A stretch of 64,000 bases of DNA from JAMLHH01 sp035515235 (GCA_035515235.1 DATJBS010000004.1:1-64000), one strand, 5' to 3'; shown: positions 41,989 through 51,658, counted from the first letter of the stretch. Numbers and translations: made by a program. The notes: generated by a model not told the origin, from the sequence alone.

Positions 41989-43386
41989 CTACATCTTCCA
42001 GATTTTCCCTGAAGCAAAAATTTCCTTTCCATCAATAAATTGAAACAGATAAACTCCTTTGTCTAAAAGATGAAGTTGTACATTTTGTTGATGAATACCG
42101 GCTGGAATAATCACTTGTTGAGTTTGAATCCGTACTCCATTCATATTGTAAATATTGAGCAACATTACTTTTTCTTGATCAAAATCAGATTGAATATTTG
42201 CTGTATAATCATCGTGAAAAAGATTAGGCGTGAGTTCTATTTTTTGCTTTTCTGAGGGCAATATCTCTCCGCAGATATCATTGTAAATCATTTTACTACA
42301 ATCTGCCACAGGATGAATATCTACTCCTTGATTGGTAATTTGAGTAGTCGTTTGACATTGACTACACATCACTGACTGCATAAAATTCAGAGAATTCTCA
42401 AAAACATTTTCCAAAGCCCAAGGTATTTCTCGATTCGAATCTTCGATAGATGCTAAATCATGACCGTAACCACAATAAATATATTTCTGATAACAGACTC
42501 CATGATTGTCTAAACTTTGACTTAAAATATTAGGACCATAATAATATCCCATATTACTACAACTCGCTAAATATTGTTGATCCAAAGGAACTGCATTATC
42601 GCATGTGCCATGAAAGAAAGCGATAGGCGTATGGTAATCCGATGAAATTTGCGAAGATAAATTTGCCCCTGCAAAACTTAAAATTCCAGCTACGTCAGTA
42701 CTATAATTTCTATTTCCTTCAAATACTTCTAATGCACCTAAACGTTCAGAGCGATTATTATCTTGAGAAATCCATTCATCTTCCAATCTTGAACACACCA
42801 ATGTAGCACCCGAACTAATGCCAAAAATGAATATTCTATTGGTATCAAATTTCAAGGTATTGGATTGGCTTTTATAATATTGTATCAATGACCTTTCGTC
42901 CTGCATCGCTCTGTATTGAGCATCTAGATAATCACTTTGAGTTCCACCACCACATAATATAGTTTTGTCGGATTTCTCCCACCCCATTCTATAATCTGCA
43001 CTGACGACTACGTATCCTCTTTGAGCAAAGTAATTAGCAAAGAATTGCATGATGCCTACATTTCTAGATCCTGCTTTGAATCCACCTCCATGATATAAAA
43101 CCAGCAAAGGTCTATGCATCATCTGATCATTATTCCATGGCAAAACTCCTTGGTAAATATCAGATTGTAATTTTATCGTATTGCCTGTATAGTCAGTGGT
43201 AGTTTTATAAGATTGAGTAGATGTCTTGATATTTTTAGTTAAAACAGAAGTCCCAAAATTACCTTGAAGTTGAGAACAGTTTTTTGCTTGAATATTTATA
43301 CTGAAAAACAAGAGCAAAAAGACCAAGATATATCTTTGAAAAAAGTATGAACGAATCAAGTGGGTAGATTTTAGGGGGTCAATCAA
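41989..43386 (-). CDS. exported alpha/beta-hydrolase esterase with type IX sorting domain
   Basis: A 465-residue secreted protein. Signal peptide with a long n-region (hydrophobic core about 18-33, ending NIQA). Alpha/beta-hydrolase core: LLVLYHGGGFKAGSRN (oxyanion-hole HGGG) near residue 92, FIFGISSGATL (GxSxG nucleophile) near residue 190, and the catalytic His probably in CGYGHDLAS near residue 315. The last about 80 residues form a type A T9SS C-terminal domain (LLNIYNMNGVRIQTQ, GVYLFQFIDG, KIWKM). It is therefore exported to the surface or medium through the gliding-type secretion system. Substrate unknown. Confidence 0.85.
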   Translation of the reverse strand: MIDPLKSTHLIRSYFFQRYILVFLLLFFSINIQAKNCSQLQGNFGTSVLTKNIKTSTQSYKTTTDYTGNTIKLQSDIYQGVLPWNNDQMMHRPLLVLYHGGGFKAGSRNVGIMQFFANYFAQRGYVVVSADYRMGWEKSDKTILCGGGTQSDYLDAQYRAMQDERSLIQYYKSQSNTLKFDTNRIFIFGISSGATLVCSRLEDEWISQDNNRSERLGALEVFEGNRNYSTDVAGILSFAGANLSSQISSDYHTPIAFFHGTCDNAVPLDQQYLASCSNMGYYYGPNILSQSLDNHGVCYQKYIYCGYGHDLASIEDSNREIPWALENVFENSLNFMQSVMCSQCQTTTQITNQGVDIHPVADCSKMIYNDICGEILPSEKQKIELTPNLFHDDYTANIQSDFDQEKVMLLNIYNMNGVRIQTQQVIIPAGIHQQNVQLHLLDKGVYLFQFIDGKEIFASGKIWKM

Positions 43387-43530
43387 ATTTTGGATAAATA
43401 CTCATCTAATTCTTAAATTTATGAGTCTTTGAGGTGCTTACAAACAAATTTCTTACAATTCTAGCTGTGAAAACGTAAAAAAGCGAAGGTTTCAATAAAA
43501 TCTTTGTTTTTTTGCAACAAACATTCAATG

Positions 43531-44883
43531 ATGCAAGAGAAATTGTGGCAGAAGGGAAATTTACAAAATTCAGATTTAGCCAAACAAGTGGAAGCTTTCA
43601 CAGTAGGGAACGATAGGATTTTAGATATGAAGCTCGCTCCATTTGATGTTCTAGGTTCATTGGCACATATTCAAATGTTGTCCGAAAATGGACTTTTAGA
43701 AAAAAGTGAATTACCTCTATTGAGAAAAAGTTTGATAGAGATTTATCACGACATACAAAATGGACAATTTGAAATTGGAGCATCTACAGAAGATGTTCAC
43801 TCCGAAGTAGAATTTAGATTGACCAAAAAGCTTTCAGATTTAGGTAAAAAAATACACAGCGGACGTTCAAGAAATGATCAAGTTTTAGTGGATTTAAAAC
43901 TTTATACTCGATACGAAATAGAGGAAATTGTCCAAAAAACAGATCGCTTATTTCAATTACTCATCAAATTAGCAGATCAGCACAAAGAAGCTTTACTTCC
44001 AGGATACACGCATTTGCAAGTGGCGATGATTTCTTCCTTTGGTTTGTGGTTCAGCGCTTATGCAGAAAGTCTTGTAGATGATATCGACCAACTCTATGCT
44101 GCGTTTAAAATGGCGAATAAAAATCCATTGGGCTCAGGAGCAGGTTATGGCGGATCATTACCTTTGAATAGAATAAGAACTACTGAATTATTAGGTTTTG
44201 ACAATTTAAACTATAACGTAGTATATGCTCAGATGAACAGAGGAAAACTAGAAAAAACTGTTGCTTCTGCAATAGCTGCTCTAGCTGCAACTATGAGTCG
44301 TATGGCAATGGATATGACTTTATACATGAATCAAAATTTTGGATTTGTAAAATTTCCAGATGTTTTGACAACAGGCTCGAGCATTATGCCTCACAAAAAA
44401 AATCCTGATGTTTGGGAGCTCATCCGTGCAAAATGTAATAAGCTTCAAAATCTACCCAATCAGTTCTCACTCATCATGAATAATCTTCCGAGTGGATATC
44501 ATAGAGATATGCAATTAATCAAAGAAGATTTTATACCTGCATTCGAAACCATCAAAGACTGCTTAGATATTGCTCACACGATGTTTGAACACATAGAAGT
44601 GCGTAAAGATATTCTGGAGGACAAAAAGTATTTATACTTATACAGTGTAGAAGTTGTCAATCAATTGGTGCAAGAAGGAGTGCCTTTTAGAGACGCTTAT
44701 GTACAAGTAGGTCAAGATATTGAATCTGGAAATTTCACAGCTCCTGAAACCGTAAAGCATACTCACGAAGGAAGTCTTGGTAACTTGTGTCTAGAAGATA
44801 TTGTGGAGATGAAAAATCAAACTATCAGTCAATTCTCATTTGATAAAATTCATACAAAACTGAAAGAGCTGATTTCTTTATAA
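43531..44883 (+). CDS. argH: argininosuccinate lyase
   Basis: About 451 residues; splits argininosuccinate to arginine and fumarate, the last step of arginine synthesis. Signatures are KIHSGRSRNDQV near residue 110, LPGYTHLQVAMISSFG near residue 155 (catalytic His) and GSSIMPHKKNPDVWELIRAK near residue 285 (fumarase/lyase superfamily signature with the catalytic Ser loop). I use the ATG at 43531; 43528 is equally possible and the TTG at 43504 is unlikely. No other arginine genes are in the window. Confidence 0.95.
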   Translation: MQEKLWQKGNLQNSDLAKQVEAFTVGNDRILDMKLAPFDVLGSLAHIQMLSENGLLEKSELPLLRKSLIEIYHDIQNGQFEIGASTEDVHSEVEFRLTKKLSDLGKKIHSGRSRNDQVLVDLKLYTRYEIEEIVQKTDRLFQLLIKLADQHKEALLPGYTHLQVAMISSFGLWFSAYAESLVDDIDQLYAAFKMANKNPLGSGAGYGGSLPLNRIRTTELLGFDNLNYNVVYAQMNRGKLEKTVASAIAALAATMSRMAMDMTLYMNQNFGFVKFPDVLTTGSSIMPHKKNPDVWELIRAKCNKLQNLPNQFSLIMNNLPSGYHRDMQLIKEDFIPAFETIKDCLDIAHTMFEHIEVRKDILEDKKYLYLYSVEVVNQLVQEGVPFRDAYVQVGQDIESGNFTAPETVKHTHEGSLGNLCLEDIVEMKNQTISQFSFDKIHTKLKELISL

Positions 44884-45020
44884 AATAGAGAGGGATTTAC
44901 TTGACTTTTGTTATAATATCAATTGCTTTAAAATATTCACCTGCCATTTGGCATGATTTATGGATATTCAGTGAATTATAATATTTATATTCAACCAACA
45001 AACCAATAATACAATAAATT

Positions 45021-45836
45021 ATGAAAAAACTGTTTCTCGGATTAGCATTATCAGTAGGATTTATCGGAGTGTCACAAGCTCAAAATGTAAATGATATTAC
45101 TAAGAAAATTTTAGATGCTTGTGGTAAAGCAGACAACCTTACTTATGATTTTTATGCATTTGAAAGATTTGAAGGTACTAAAAAAGTGAATTCTGAAGTG
45201 AGTATTAGATTTCAGGAATCACCTATGAAAATATATGCAGACTCTAAAAAACCTACTGCTGCAAGATTAGTTTATATACCAGCTGAAAATGCAAAAGTTC
45301 ATGTTAAAAAAGGATTGTCTCTTAGATTGGACCTATACAGTAAATTATTGATGAACGACCAACATCATCCTTTGAATCAAGTTGGTTTTGGAACTTTCAA
45401 AAGAATCATTGAGCAAAGTATCAAAACAAAAGGCTTTACAGTTTCTTCTCCTGAATTAGGAAGTTTTGTGAAAATTTTAGGTTCAGTTACTTATGATGGT
45501 AAAGATTGCTGGAAAGCAGAAATTATTGATAATGACTATAAAATAATTAGCCATAAAGTTACTGCTGACGAAAAAACAGTTTGGGATATTGGTCATAAAT
45601 ATAGCTTACCTGAATACAGAATTAAACAATTGAATAATATTGGTAATGATTTGACTGCTGGTCAAGTGATTAAAATGCCATCTGCTTACGCTAAGAAAAC
45701 TACTGTTTATATAGACAAAGCTACTTACTTACCTCTATATCAAAAAATGGAAGATGACGAAGGTGTTTATGAAATCTATGAGTTCAAAAACTTAAAAACT
45801 AACGTTAAATTCACAGCTGAAGATTTTAAATTTTAA
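45021..45836 (+). CDS. exported DUF1571 protein with a LysM-like module
   Basis: A 271-residue periplasmic protein with a signal peptide of about 20 residues ending SQAQ. Residues about 25-165 match the DUF1571 pattern (YDFYAFERFEGTKKVNSEVSIRFQESPMKIYADSKKPTAARLVYIPAENAKVHVKKG and LRLDLYSKLLMNDQHHPLNQVGFGTFKRIIE), a LolA-like fold. A segment at about 183-222 (KTVWDIGHKYSLPEYRIKQLNN then LTAGQVIKMP) looks like a LysM peptidoglycan-binding module inserted before the final beta strands. Role is unknown; lipoprotein carriage or wall binding are possible. Followed by a strong terminator. Confidence 0.75.
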   Translation: MKKLFLGLALSVGFIGVSQAQNVNDITKKILDACGKADNLTYDFYAFERFEGTKKVNSEVSIRFQESPMKIYADSKKPTAARLVYIPAENAKVHVKKGLSLRLDLYSKLLMNDQHHPLNQVGFGTFKRIIEQSIKTKGFTVSSPELGSFVKILGSVTYDGKDCWKAEIIDNDYKIISHKVTADEKTVWDIGHKYSLPEYRIKQLNNIGNDLTAGQVIKMPSAYAKKTTVYIDKATYLPLYQKMEDDEGVYEIYEFKNLKTNVKFTAEDFKF

Positions 45837-45856
45837 TTTTAACCAAAATCACATAC

Positions 45857-45889
45857 AGGCACGCCTTCAAAGCGTGCCTTTTCTTTTTT
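45857..45889 (+). terminator. Rho-independent terminator between the DUF1571 gene and rluE
   Basis: AGGCACGC (45857-45864) / GCGTGCCT (45872-45879) followed by TTTCTTTTTT, which runs directly into the ATG of the next gene at 45890. Confidence 0.9.
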
Positions 45890-46480
45890 ATGAATACCTA
45901 TCAATACTATGTGCTGTACAAACCATTTGGAATGACATCACAATTTTCAGGAGAAGATGAAAATCTATCCAATTTACCTTTTCAATTTCCTAAAGATGTT
46001 TATCCTGTAGGCCGTTTGGATAAAGACAGTGAAGGTTTATTAATTCTTACAAATGATGCAAATGTAATCCACAAAATGACCGACCCTAAATTTGGGCATC
46101 AAAGGTCTTATTACGTACAAGTCGAAGGAGATATTCATCAAACTGCTATTGACCAATTAGAAAGTGGAGTCGAAATCACTTTACCCAATAAAAAAAAGTA
46201 TCAAACAATACCCGCGATAGCTCAGAGAATAGCAACACCAAATCTACCAGACAGAAATCCTCCTATTAGAGTAAGAAAATTAATTCCGGATTCTTGGTTA
46301 GAATTGAAGTTGAAAGAAGGCAAAAATAGACAAGTCCGTAAAATGACTGCAAAAGTCTGTTTTCCTACTTTAAGATTGGTTAGAGTGAAAATTGAACAAC
46401 TACTTTTAGAAGATTTTCAATCCGGAGAAATTAAGGAATATTCACAGATAGAAATTTATAAGCTATTGAATCTTTCCTAA
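45890..46480 (+). CDS. rluE: rRNA large-subunit pseudouridine synthase, RluE/RsuA family
   Basis: A 196-residue pseudouridine synthase without an S4 domain. N-terminal YYVLYKPFGMTSQFS, catalytic VGRLDKDSEGLLILTND near residue 45 (catalytic Asp), RSYYVQVEG and the C-terminal LKEGKNRQVRKMTAKVCFPTLRLVRVKI. Size and lack of S4 point to RluE, which modifies U2457 of 23S rRNA. The ATG follows directly on the T-run of the preceding terminator, so there is no room for a separate leader or a ribosome-binding site between them; expression must come from read-through or from a start inside the hairpin. Confidence 0.9.
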   Translation: MNTYQYYVLYKPFGMTSQFSGEDENLSNLPFQFPKDVYPVGRLDKDSEGLLILTNDANVIHKMTDPKFGHQRSYYVQVEGDIHQTAIDQLESGVEITLPNKKKYQTIPAIAQRIATPNLPDRNPPIRVRKLIPDSWLELKLKEGKNRQVRKMTAKVCFPTLRLVRVKIEQLLLEDFQSGEIKEYSQIEIYKLLNLS

Positions 46481-46539
46481 TATTGGTGTAATATTTGCAA
46501 CACTCGATTAAATACAAGCAATAGATAAATATAGATACA

Positions 46540-47982
46540 ATGAAGAAAATATTTTTTACACTTACTTTTATTTCCATTTATTGGATTTCAAATGCAATAG
46601 AAAGAGATTTTAATATTCAAGTTCTCGTAAAAGGCATGGAAAACCAAATAGGAATTCTTGCATATACTTACGGAGATAAAAAATTTATAGCTGATACATT
46701 ACATTTTAATGAAAAAGGTATCGCAAAAATTAGTGGCAAAAAGAATTATGAAGATGGCATTTTCTTAGTGGCATTTCCAAGCTTAGACTTAGCTTCATTT
46801 GACTTTATTATTAGAGAGACTAGCTTTCAAATCACTACAGATACTTCCAATTTGGTTGCCAACCTCACTGTTAAAAATAGTGTTGAAAATAAAATCATGT
46901 ATGATGATTTAAAAAAATCTATTATCACAGGTAAAAAAATTGACAGCCTGACTCAAGTAGCTAGCAAAGAAAATGCTACTGAAGAAATTAAAGAAAAAGC
47001 TAGAAAAGATTTCGAAGCTATCAACAAATCATTTACAGACGAGAGAATTCAAGCTATTGAGAACCACCCAAATGCACTTTATAGTAAAATATTAAATGCA
47101 CTGAGAGACGCTCCTATGGAAGAAGGAATCGACCCTGTCACAAAAAATGTGGAATACAATTATTATGTCCGTCATTATTTTGACAATATAGATTTTAATG
47201 ATGTAGCACTTATCAAAACTCCAATTTTGCTGCCTAGAATCTTTAAGTTTTTGGAGAATATTTACCAAGAGCCAGATTCTATCAATCATGCTATAGATAT
47301 CATTTTAAATAAAGCAGCTGTCAATGAAGAGACTTTTAAAATATTGTCTTCAGAAATCATCAACAAATATGCTAAAAGTAATATCATGGGTCATGAAGGA
47401 ATTTATGTTCACATGATTGACAACTACTATTTAAAAGGTAAAACACCTTGGGTAGATCAAGAAACATTAGATAAAATGAAAGAAAGAGCTGATGCAATGC
47501 GAACAACATTGATAGGAAAAACAGCTCCTAATATTGTGGTCTATGATATGAATAATACTCCAATGGATTTTTACAAAGCCATAGATTCCAATGATTATAC
47601 CGTTTTAGTATTTTGGAACTCAGAATGCAGTCATTGCAAAAAAGAGATTCCTGAACTTTTAAATGTTTGGAAGGATAGTCTTCATTTACAATATAATGTA
47701 GGAGTATTCTCTATCTCTACTGAAGTCGAAAAAGAACATGTAGATGAATTTGTTGAAGAACACCACTTAAAAGGCAATTTCACTAATGCCTACGACCCAA
47801 CAGGCCGTTCTAACTTCAGAAAACTCTATGATATTACTTCTACGCCTGTGGTTATCATATTGGACAGAAATAAAAAAATCATTGCTAAAAAGGTCGCTGT
47901 GAAAGATTTGACTTACGTCATCTCTACATATTCAAGTTATGAGAAAAGTAAAACTACATCAGAAAATAGCTCATCAAAATAG
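46540..47982 (+). CDS. exported thioredoxin-like (TlpA-type) protein with DUF4369/DUF5106-type N-terminus
   Basis: A 480-residue periplasmic protein: signal peptide about 1-19 (ending SNA), a beta-rich DUF4369-like region (about 22-115), a helical region (about 125-320, DUF5106-like) and a C-terminal thioredoxin fold. The redox motif is CSHC (VFWNSECSHCKKEIPELL, near residue 364) and the cis-Pro is in STPVVIIL. It is likely to reduce or oxidise disulfides in the periplasm. The 3' end overlaps the convergent kinase gene by 29 bp. Confidence 0.85.
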   Translation: MKKIFFTLTFISIYWISNAIERDFNIQVLVKGMENQIGILAYTYGDKKFIADTLHFNEKGIAKISGKKNYEDGIFLVAFPSLDLASFDFIIRETSFQITTDTSNLVANLTVKNSVENKIMYDDLKKSIITGKKIDSLTQVASKENATEEIKEKARKDFEAINKSFTDERIQAIENHPNALYSKILNALRDAPMEEGIDPVTKNVEYNYYVRHYFDNIDFNDVALIKTPILLPRIFKFLENIYQEPDSINHAIDIILNKAAVNEETFKILSSEIINKYAKSNIMGHEGIYVHMIDNYYLKGKTPWVDQETLDKMKERADAMRTTLIGKTAPNIVVYDMNNTPMDFYKAIDSNDYTVLVFWNSECSHCKKEIPELLNVWKDSLHLQYNVGVFSISTEVEKEHVDEFVEEHHLKGNFTNAYDPTGRSNFRKLYDITSTPVVIILDRNKKIIAKKVAVKDLTYVISTYSSYEKSKTTSENSSSK

Positions 47983-48700
47983 CTCCTGCCACTTGGCAAG
48001 TAAAATTATCCCAACCGTGAGGTGAAATACCTTCTACAATAGCTGCAATCAATGCGGCTATTGTTATTTTATACCATTCTATCGGAAGTCCATATAGATA
48101 TATGGGAATTATAAACGCTAGAATAGAAATTAAAAACACAGCGAAAGACCCCTCAAGCGAACGGTGACTTTTTACAGCACTTCCCCACGAGTAAACAGGA
48201 TATTGATGTTTACCCCATTTCGTGCCGACAGGCTCTCCAATCGCATCTCCCAATCCTGCTACTAGATATCCAGCAACAGCTGCAATAGGGAGAAAAAAGA
48301 AATTACTCACTACTCCACCAAAAAATGTGGCTAGATAAGGATAAATGATATAGCGTGTGGGATGTGGCTCATCTTTAGGTCTTGCTAATAGTAAATAATA
48401 TTTAGAGGATTTTCCTTTCCAAATTAAATAGAGAATGGTCAAAGAAACTGCCCAACCTAAAATAAATACTCCACCGATGCCTTTCAAATATTGCAATATT
48501 CCTGCTATAGCAAAAATCATAAAGTGGAAAAACTTTCTAGTATAGCCTACTTTCCAAGACCATAGCCTCTTCATCCACTCATCCAATATTAAAACACCTA
48601 TCACATAAAAAAACGATAGAGGAAATAACCAAATGATTAATTGGAAATCAGGAAAATTCTGACCAAAGAAAAACTCAAGAATAGAAGAAATAAAATTCAC
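47954..48700 (-). CDS. dolichol/phytol kinase-like CTP-dependent lipid kinase
   Basis: A 248-residue membrane protein with about seven segments. Family motifs of the SEC59/VTE5 polyprenol kinase group are visible: RKFFHFMIFAIAGIL near residue 55, GLGDAIGEPVGTKWG near residue 150 and SHRSLEGSFAVFLISIL near residue 178. Such enzymes phosphorylate polyprenols, phytol or diacylglycerol using CTP. Which lipid is used here is not known. It lies 8 nt after the SDR gene on the same strand, probably one operon. Confidence 0.75.
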   Translation of the reverse strand: MNFISSILEFFFGQNFPDFQLIIWLFPLSFFYVIGVLILDEWMKRLWSWKVGYTRKFFHFMIFAIAGILQYLKGIGGVFILGWAVSLTILYLIWKGKSSKYYLLLARPKDEPHPTRYIIYPYLATFFGGVVSNFFFLPIAAVAGYLVAGLGDAIGEPVGTKWGKHQYPVYSWGSAVKSHRSLEGSFAVFLISILAFIIPIYLYGLPIEWYKITIAALIAAIVEGISPHGWDNFTCQVAGAILMSYFLM

Positions 48701-48708
48701 AGATATAG

Positions 48709-49557
48709 TTACTTACCAAAAGTATCAATATTAGTTTGCTCTAAAGACCAATTCCACAATTTTTCACAAGCAGCACTATTCGTAGCGAGAGAAGACGGAA
48801 ATCTTCTTTTACTATTTGCAAAATAAGCTCCGGTAATATTTTTCACTTCAGATGAAGATGCTAAATGGATGGAAGTCTCTGCACCTTTTTGTGGAGTTAC
48901 CATAAAGAGATTGGCAAATGTATTGACAATAGAAGGATAGGCTTCATTGCCAAAATTAGAATTGACCATTCCAGGATGTAAACTATTTGTGGTGATAGAA
49001 GTTCCTTCAAGATATTTTGCAAGCTGATTTGAGAATTGAACATTGCATAATTTCGTCAAACAATATTGTCTGAAATATTGAAATGATTTTTCACCATTCA
49101 TATTATCCCATTCTTGAGTAGCCATCCGATGTGCCATAGAAGCGACATTCACAATTCTAGCTTTATTGCTTTCTTTCAAAACATCTAATAGATAATGAGT
49201 ATTTAAAAAATATCCAAAGTGATTCACACCCATAGAATACTCAAAACCATCTTCTGTGATAATTTTATCTTTTATTATTAAACCTGCATTGTTCACCAAA
49301 ACGTCTAATCTCTCAAATTGAGATTTAAACTGTTCAGTCATTTTACGAATAGATTCATGACTAGAAAAGTCTGCTAATAACAGATGAACTCTGTCCACAC
49401 CAATTTGTGCATTGATGTCTTCTTGGACAGCTTTACCTTTTAGCGGATTCCGACAAACCATTACAACTGTCGCTCCCTGCTTAGCAAGCTCTTTTGCAGT
49501 GACTCTACCAATTCCTGAATTAGCACCTGTCACCATTACAATTTTATCTGTCATCAT
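48709..49557 (-). CDS. short-chain dehydrogenase/reductase, retinol-dehydrogenase-like
   Basis: A 282-residue NAD(P)-dependent oxidoreductase. Cofactor motif MVTGANSGIGRVTAKEL at the N-terminus, VLVNNAGLI near residue 88, catalytic Ser in NVASMAH near residue 138, catalytic YxxxK in QYCLTKLCN near residue 168, and NSLHPGMVNSNFG near residue 195. The pattern TxxxGxG-NNAG-YxxxK is intact. The CRNPLKGKAVQ segment suggests NADP preference. Substrate is unknown; a lipid alcohol is possible given the adjacent lipid kinase. Confidence 0.85.
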   Translation of the reverse strand: MMTDKIVMVTGANSGIGRVTAKELAKQGATVVMVCRNPLKGKAVQEDINAQIGVDRVHLLLADFSSHESIRKMTEQFKSQFERLDVLVNNAGLIIKDKIITEDGFEYSMGVNHFGYFLNTHYLLDVLKESNKARIVNVASMAHRMATQEWDNMNGEKSFQYFRQYCLTKLCNVQFSNQLAKYLEGTSITTNSLHPGMVNSNFGNEAYPSIVNTFANLFMVTPQKGAETSIHLASSSEVKNITGAYFANSKRRFPSSLATNSAACEKLWNWSLEQTNIDTFGK

Positions 49558-50051
49558 AGTGGAATAAAATTACAAAAGTCTCTCCATTATAAATGCAAAT
49601 TCACAATACATCTATATTATTTATTATTACTAAAAAGAAAATTGAAGAGTTAAAAGTCTGTTTTAAATTAGAAGATAAATGCAAAAAATACAAACTCAAA
49701 ATGATAAAAATTTTACATAAACGATAATGAATCACTTAAACTAAGGTTGTTGATAAGATATTATACAACTGTAATAATCAATTGATTAAAAATTTTTGTT
49801 CAATTTAAACTTTAGGTGAGTAGGATTTTTAAATCCCGATATAATATACGACAATTCTATGCGATATGCGAATATTATTTTGACTCTGCACTCTCCTACT
49901 TTATAGCAAAAAGATTCATTCAGTTAGAAAAAATCAAACCTTATAACTTCAAATTAATTCTACAGTTTCACCACTTTATTAAACAATAGTATACTAATCA
50001 TGTTAATATTTTATTCTTTGAGAAATCACTCAAAAACGAGAACTTTACAAT
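49558..50051. other. intergenic region between SDR and bshA
   Basis: 494 bp, very AT-rich. No frame looks coding and I see no tRNA, repeat or strong hairpin. It separates divergent genes, so it must contain two promoters, but none is a clean consensus match. Confidence 0.4.
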
Positions 50052-51182
50052 ATGAATATCGGAATAGTATGTTATCCAACATTTGGAGGAAGTGGCGTTG
50101 TGGCGACAGAGCTTGGTAAAGGTCTTGCCGATAAAGGACACCAAGTACATTTCATCACCTATCAGCAGCCGGCAAGACTAGACTCTTTTAATGAAAATAT
50201 CTTTTACCACGAAGTCAGAACTGCCGACTATCCCCTATTCGAATATGCTCCTTATGATACAGCTTTAGCAAGCAGAATTGTGGACGTGACCATACATGCA
50301 AAATTAGATTTGCTTCATGTACATTATGCAATTCCACATGCATCGGCCGCTTTTATGGCCAAACAAATTTTGATTACACATGGGATTTACCTTCCTGTAG
50401 TCACTACTCTTCATGGTACAGATATCACTTTAGTGGGTAGAGATCCAATTTTCGAACCCGTAGTAACTTTCTCCATGAACCAAAGTGATGGACTTACAGC
50501 GGTATCTGAAAGCTTGAAAAATGATACTTACAAGCATTTTAAAGTAGAGAAAGAAATCAGAGTCATTCCAAACTTTGTAGACTTCAATAGATTTAATAGG
50601 TCGAATAAAGATCATTTCAAAAAAGCAATTGCTCCTAATGGAGAAAGAATTTTAACCCATGTCTCTAACTTTAGAAAAGTAAAAAGAGTTGAAGATGTCA
50701 TCAATATGTTTTGTATAGTTTCCAAAGAAATTCCTGCAAAACTTTTAATGATTGGAGATGGACCTGAAAGACAGATGGCTGAGAACATGGCTAGAAATGT
50801 TCGCCATGGTGATATTAGGTTTTTAGGCAAGCAAGAAGCCGTAGAAGAAATCCTATCTATTTCAGATTTATTTATCATGCCGTCTGAAAGCGAGAGCTTC
50901 GGACTAGCAGCATTAGAAGCAATGGCTTGTGAAGTTCCTGTAATATCCTCTAATGCAGGAGGTATTCCTGAAGTGAATATTGATGGAGTAACAGGTTATA
51001 CACTTCCAGTAGCTGATGTAGAAGGAATGGCTAAAAAGGCTTTAAAACTGCTTCAAAATGATGAACTATTTCTACAATTCAAAAGACAAGCATTAGAACA
51101 AGCTCAACAATTTGACATCAAACAAATCTTGCCTTTTTATGAGGATTACTATAAAGAAATTATAGAACAAAGTAAAAAATAA
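50052..51182 (+). CDS. bshA: N-acetyl-alpha-D-glucosaminyl L-malate synthase
   Basis: A 376-residue GT-B (family 4) enzyme for the first step of bacillithiol synthesis, joining UDP-GlcNAc to L-malate. Signatures: MNIGIVCYPTFGGSGVVATELGKGLADKGHQVHFITYQQPARL at the N-terminus (specific to BshA), HVHYAIPHASAAF near residue 98, TTLHGTDITLVG near residue 120 and the donor site ESESFGLAALEAMACEVPVISSNAGGIPEV near residue 280-305. bshB and bshC are not in this window. Monocistronic, with a shared bidirectional terminator. Confidence 0.94.
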   Translation: MNIGIVCYPTFGGSGVVATELGKGLADKGHQVHFITYQQPARLDSFNENIFYHEVRTADYPLFEYAPYDTALASRIVDVTIHAKLDLLHVHYAIPHASAAFMAKQILITHGIYLPVVTTLHGTDITLVGRDPIFEPVVTFSMNQSDGLTAVSESLKNDTYKHFKVEKEIRVIPNFVDFNRFNRSNKDHFKKAIAPNGERILTHVSNFRKVKRVEDVINMFCIVSKEIPAKLLMIGDGPERQMAENMARNVRHGDIRFLGKQEAVEEILSISDLFIMPSESESFGLAALEAMACEVPVISSNAGGIPEVNIDGVTGYTLPVADVEGMAKKALKLLQNDELFLQFKRQALEQAQQFDIKQILPFYEDYYKEIIEQSKK

Positions 51183-51188
51183 CAAAAA

Positions 51189-51221
51189 AAAATGCGAGCC
51201 TTTTACGACTCGCATTTTTTA
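51189..51221. terminator. bidirectional terminator between bshA and mscL
   Basis: AATGCGAG / CTCGCATT stem with A-runs on the left and T-runs on the right, so it can end transcripts from both sides. Confidence 0.85.
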
Positions 51222-51237
51222 TTTGATAAGCTTATAA

Positions 51238-51621
51238 TTACTTATTTTTCAACAGATCTCTAATTTCTGCTAATAATACTTCTTCTTTTGTCGGTGCTGG
51301 CGGAGCTTCAGGAGCTGCTTCTTCTTTTTTCTTAGTAGAATTAATTCCTTTAATTAAAAGAAACAAGACAATAGCAACCAAGATAAAATTGATAGTAGCA
51401 GATAAAAACACACCATACTTCACTGTATCAAAAATCACTAATTGATCTATTCTTTCTAAATTAGCTGCTTTCAAAACTGGATTTAGAAGTAAGGGAGTAA
51501 TGACATCATCTACAAATGAACTGATGATTTTACCAAAAGCGCCACCGATGATAACACCCACAGCTAAATCTATCACATTGCCTCTCATGGCAAATTCCTT
51601 AAATTCTTTTAACATTCCCAT
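51238..51621 (-). CDS. mscL: large-conductance mechanosensitive channel
   Basis: A 127-residue channel subunit: N-terminal amphipathic helix LKEFKEFAMRGNVIDLAVGVIIGGAFGKIISSFVDDVITPLL (TM1 with the Gly/Ala-rich gate), TM2 near residues 70-95, and a charged C-terminal helix (KEEVLLAEIRDLLKNK). It acts as an emergency release valve in the inner membrane under hypo-osmotic shock. Size is standard. Confidence 0.95.
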   Translation of the reverse strand: MGMLKEFKEFAMRGNVIDLAVGVIIGGAFGKIISSFVDDVITPLLLNPVLKAANLERIDQLVIFDTVKYGVFLSATINFILVAIVLFLLIKGINSTKKKEEAAPEAPPAPTKEEVLLAEIRDLLKNK

Positions 51622-51658
51622 TTTGTGGTATTTAATTAATTAAAATAAACAAATAAAA

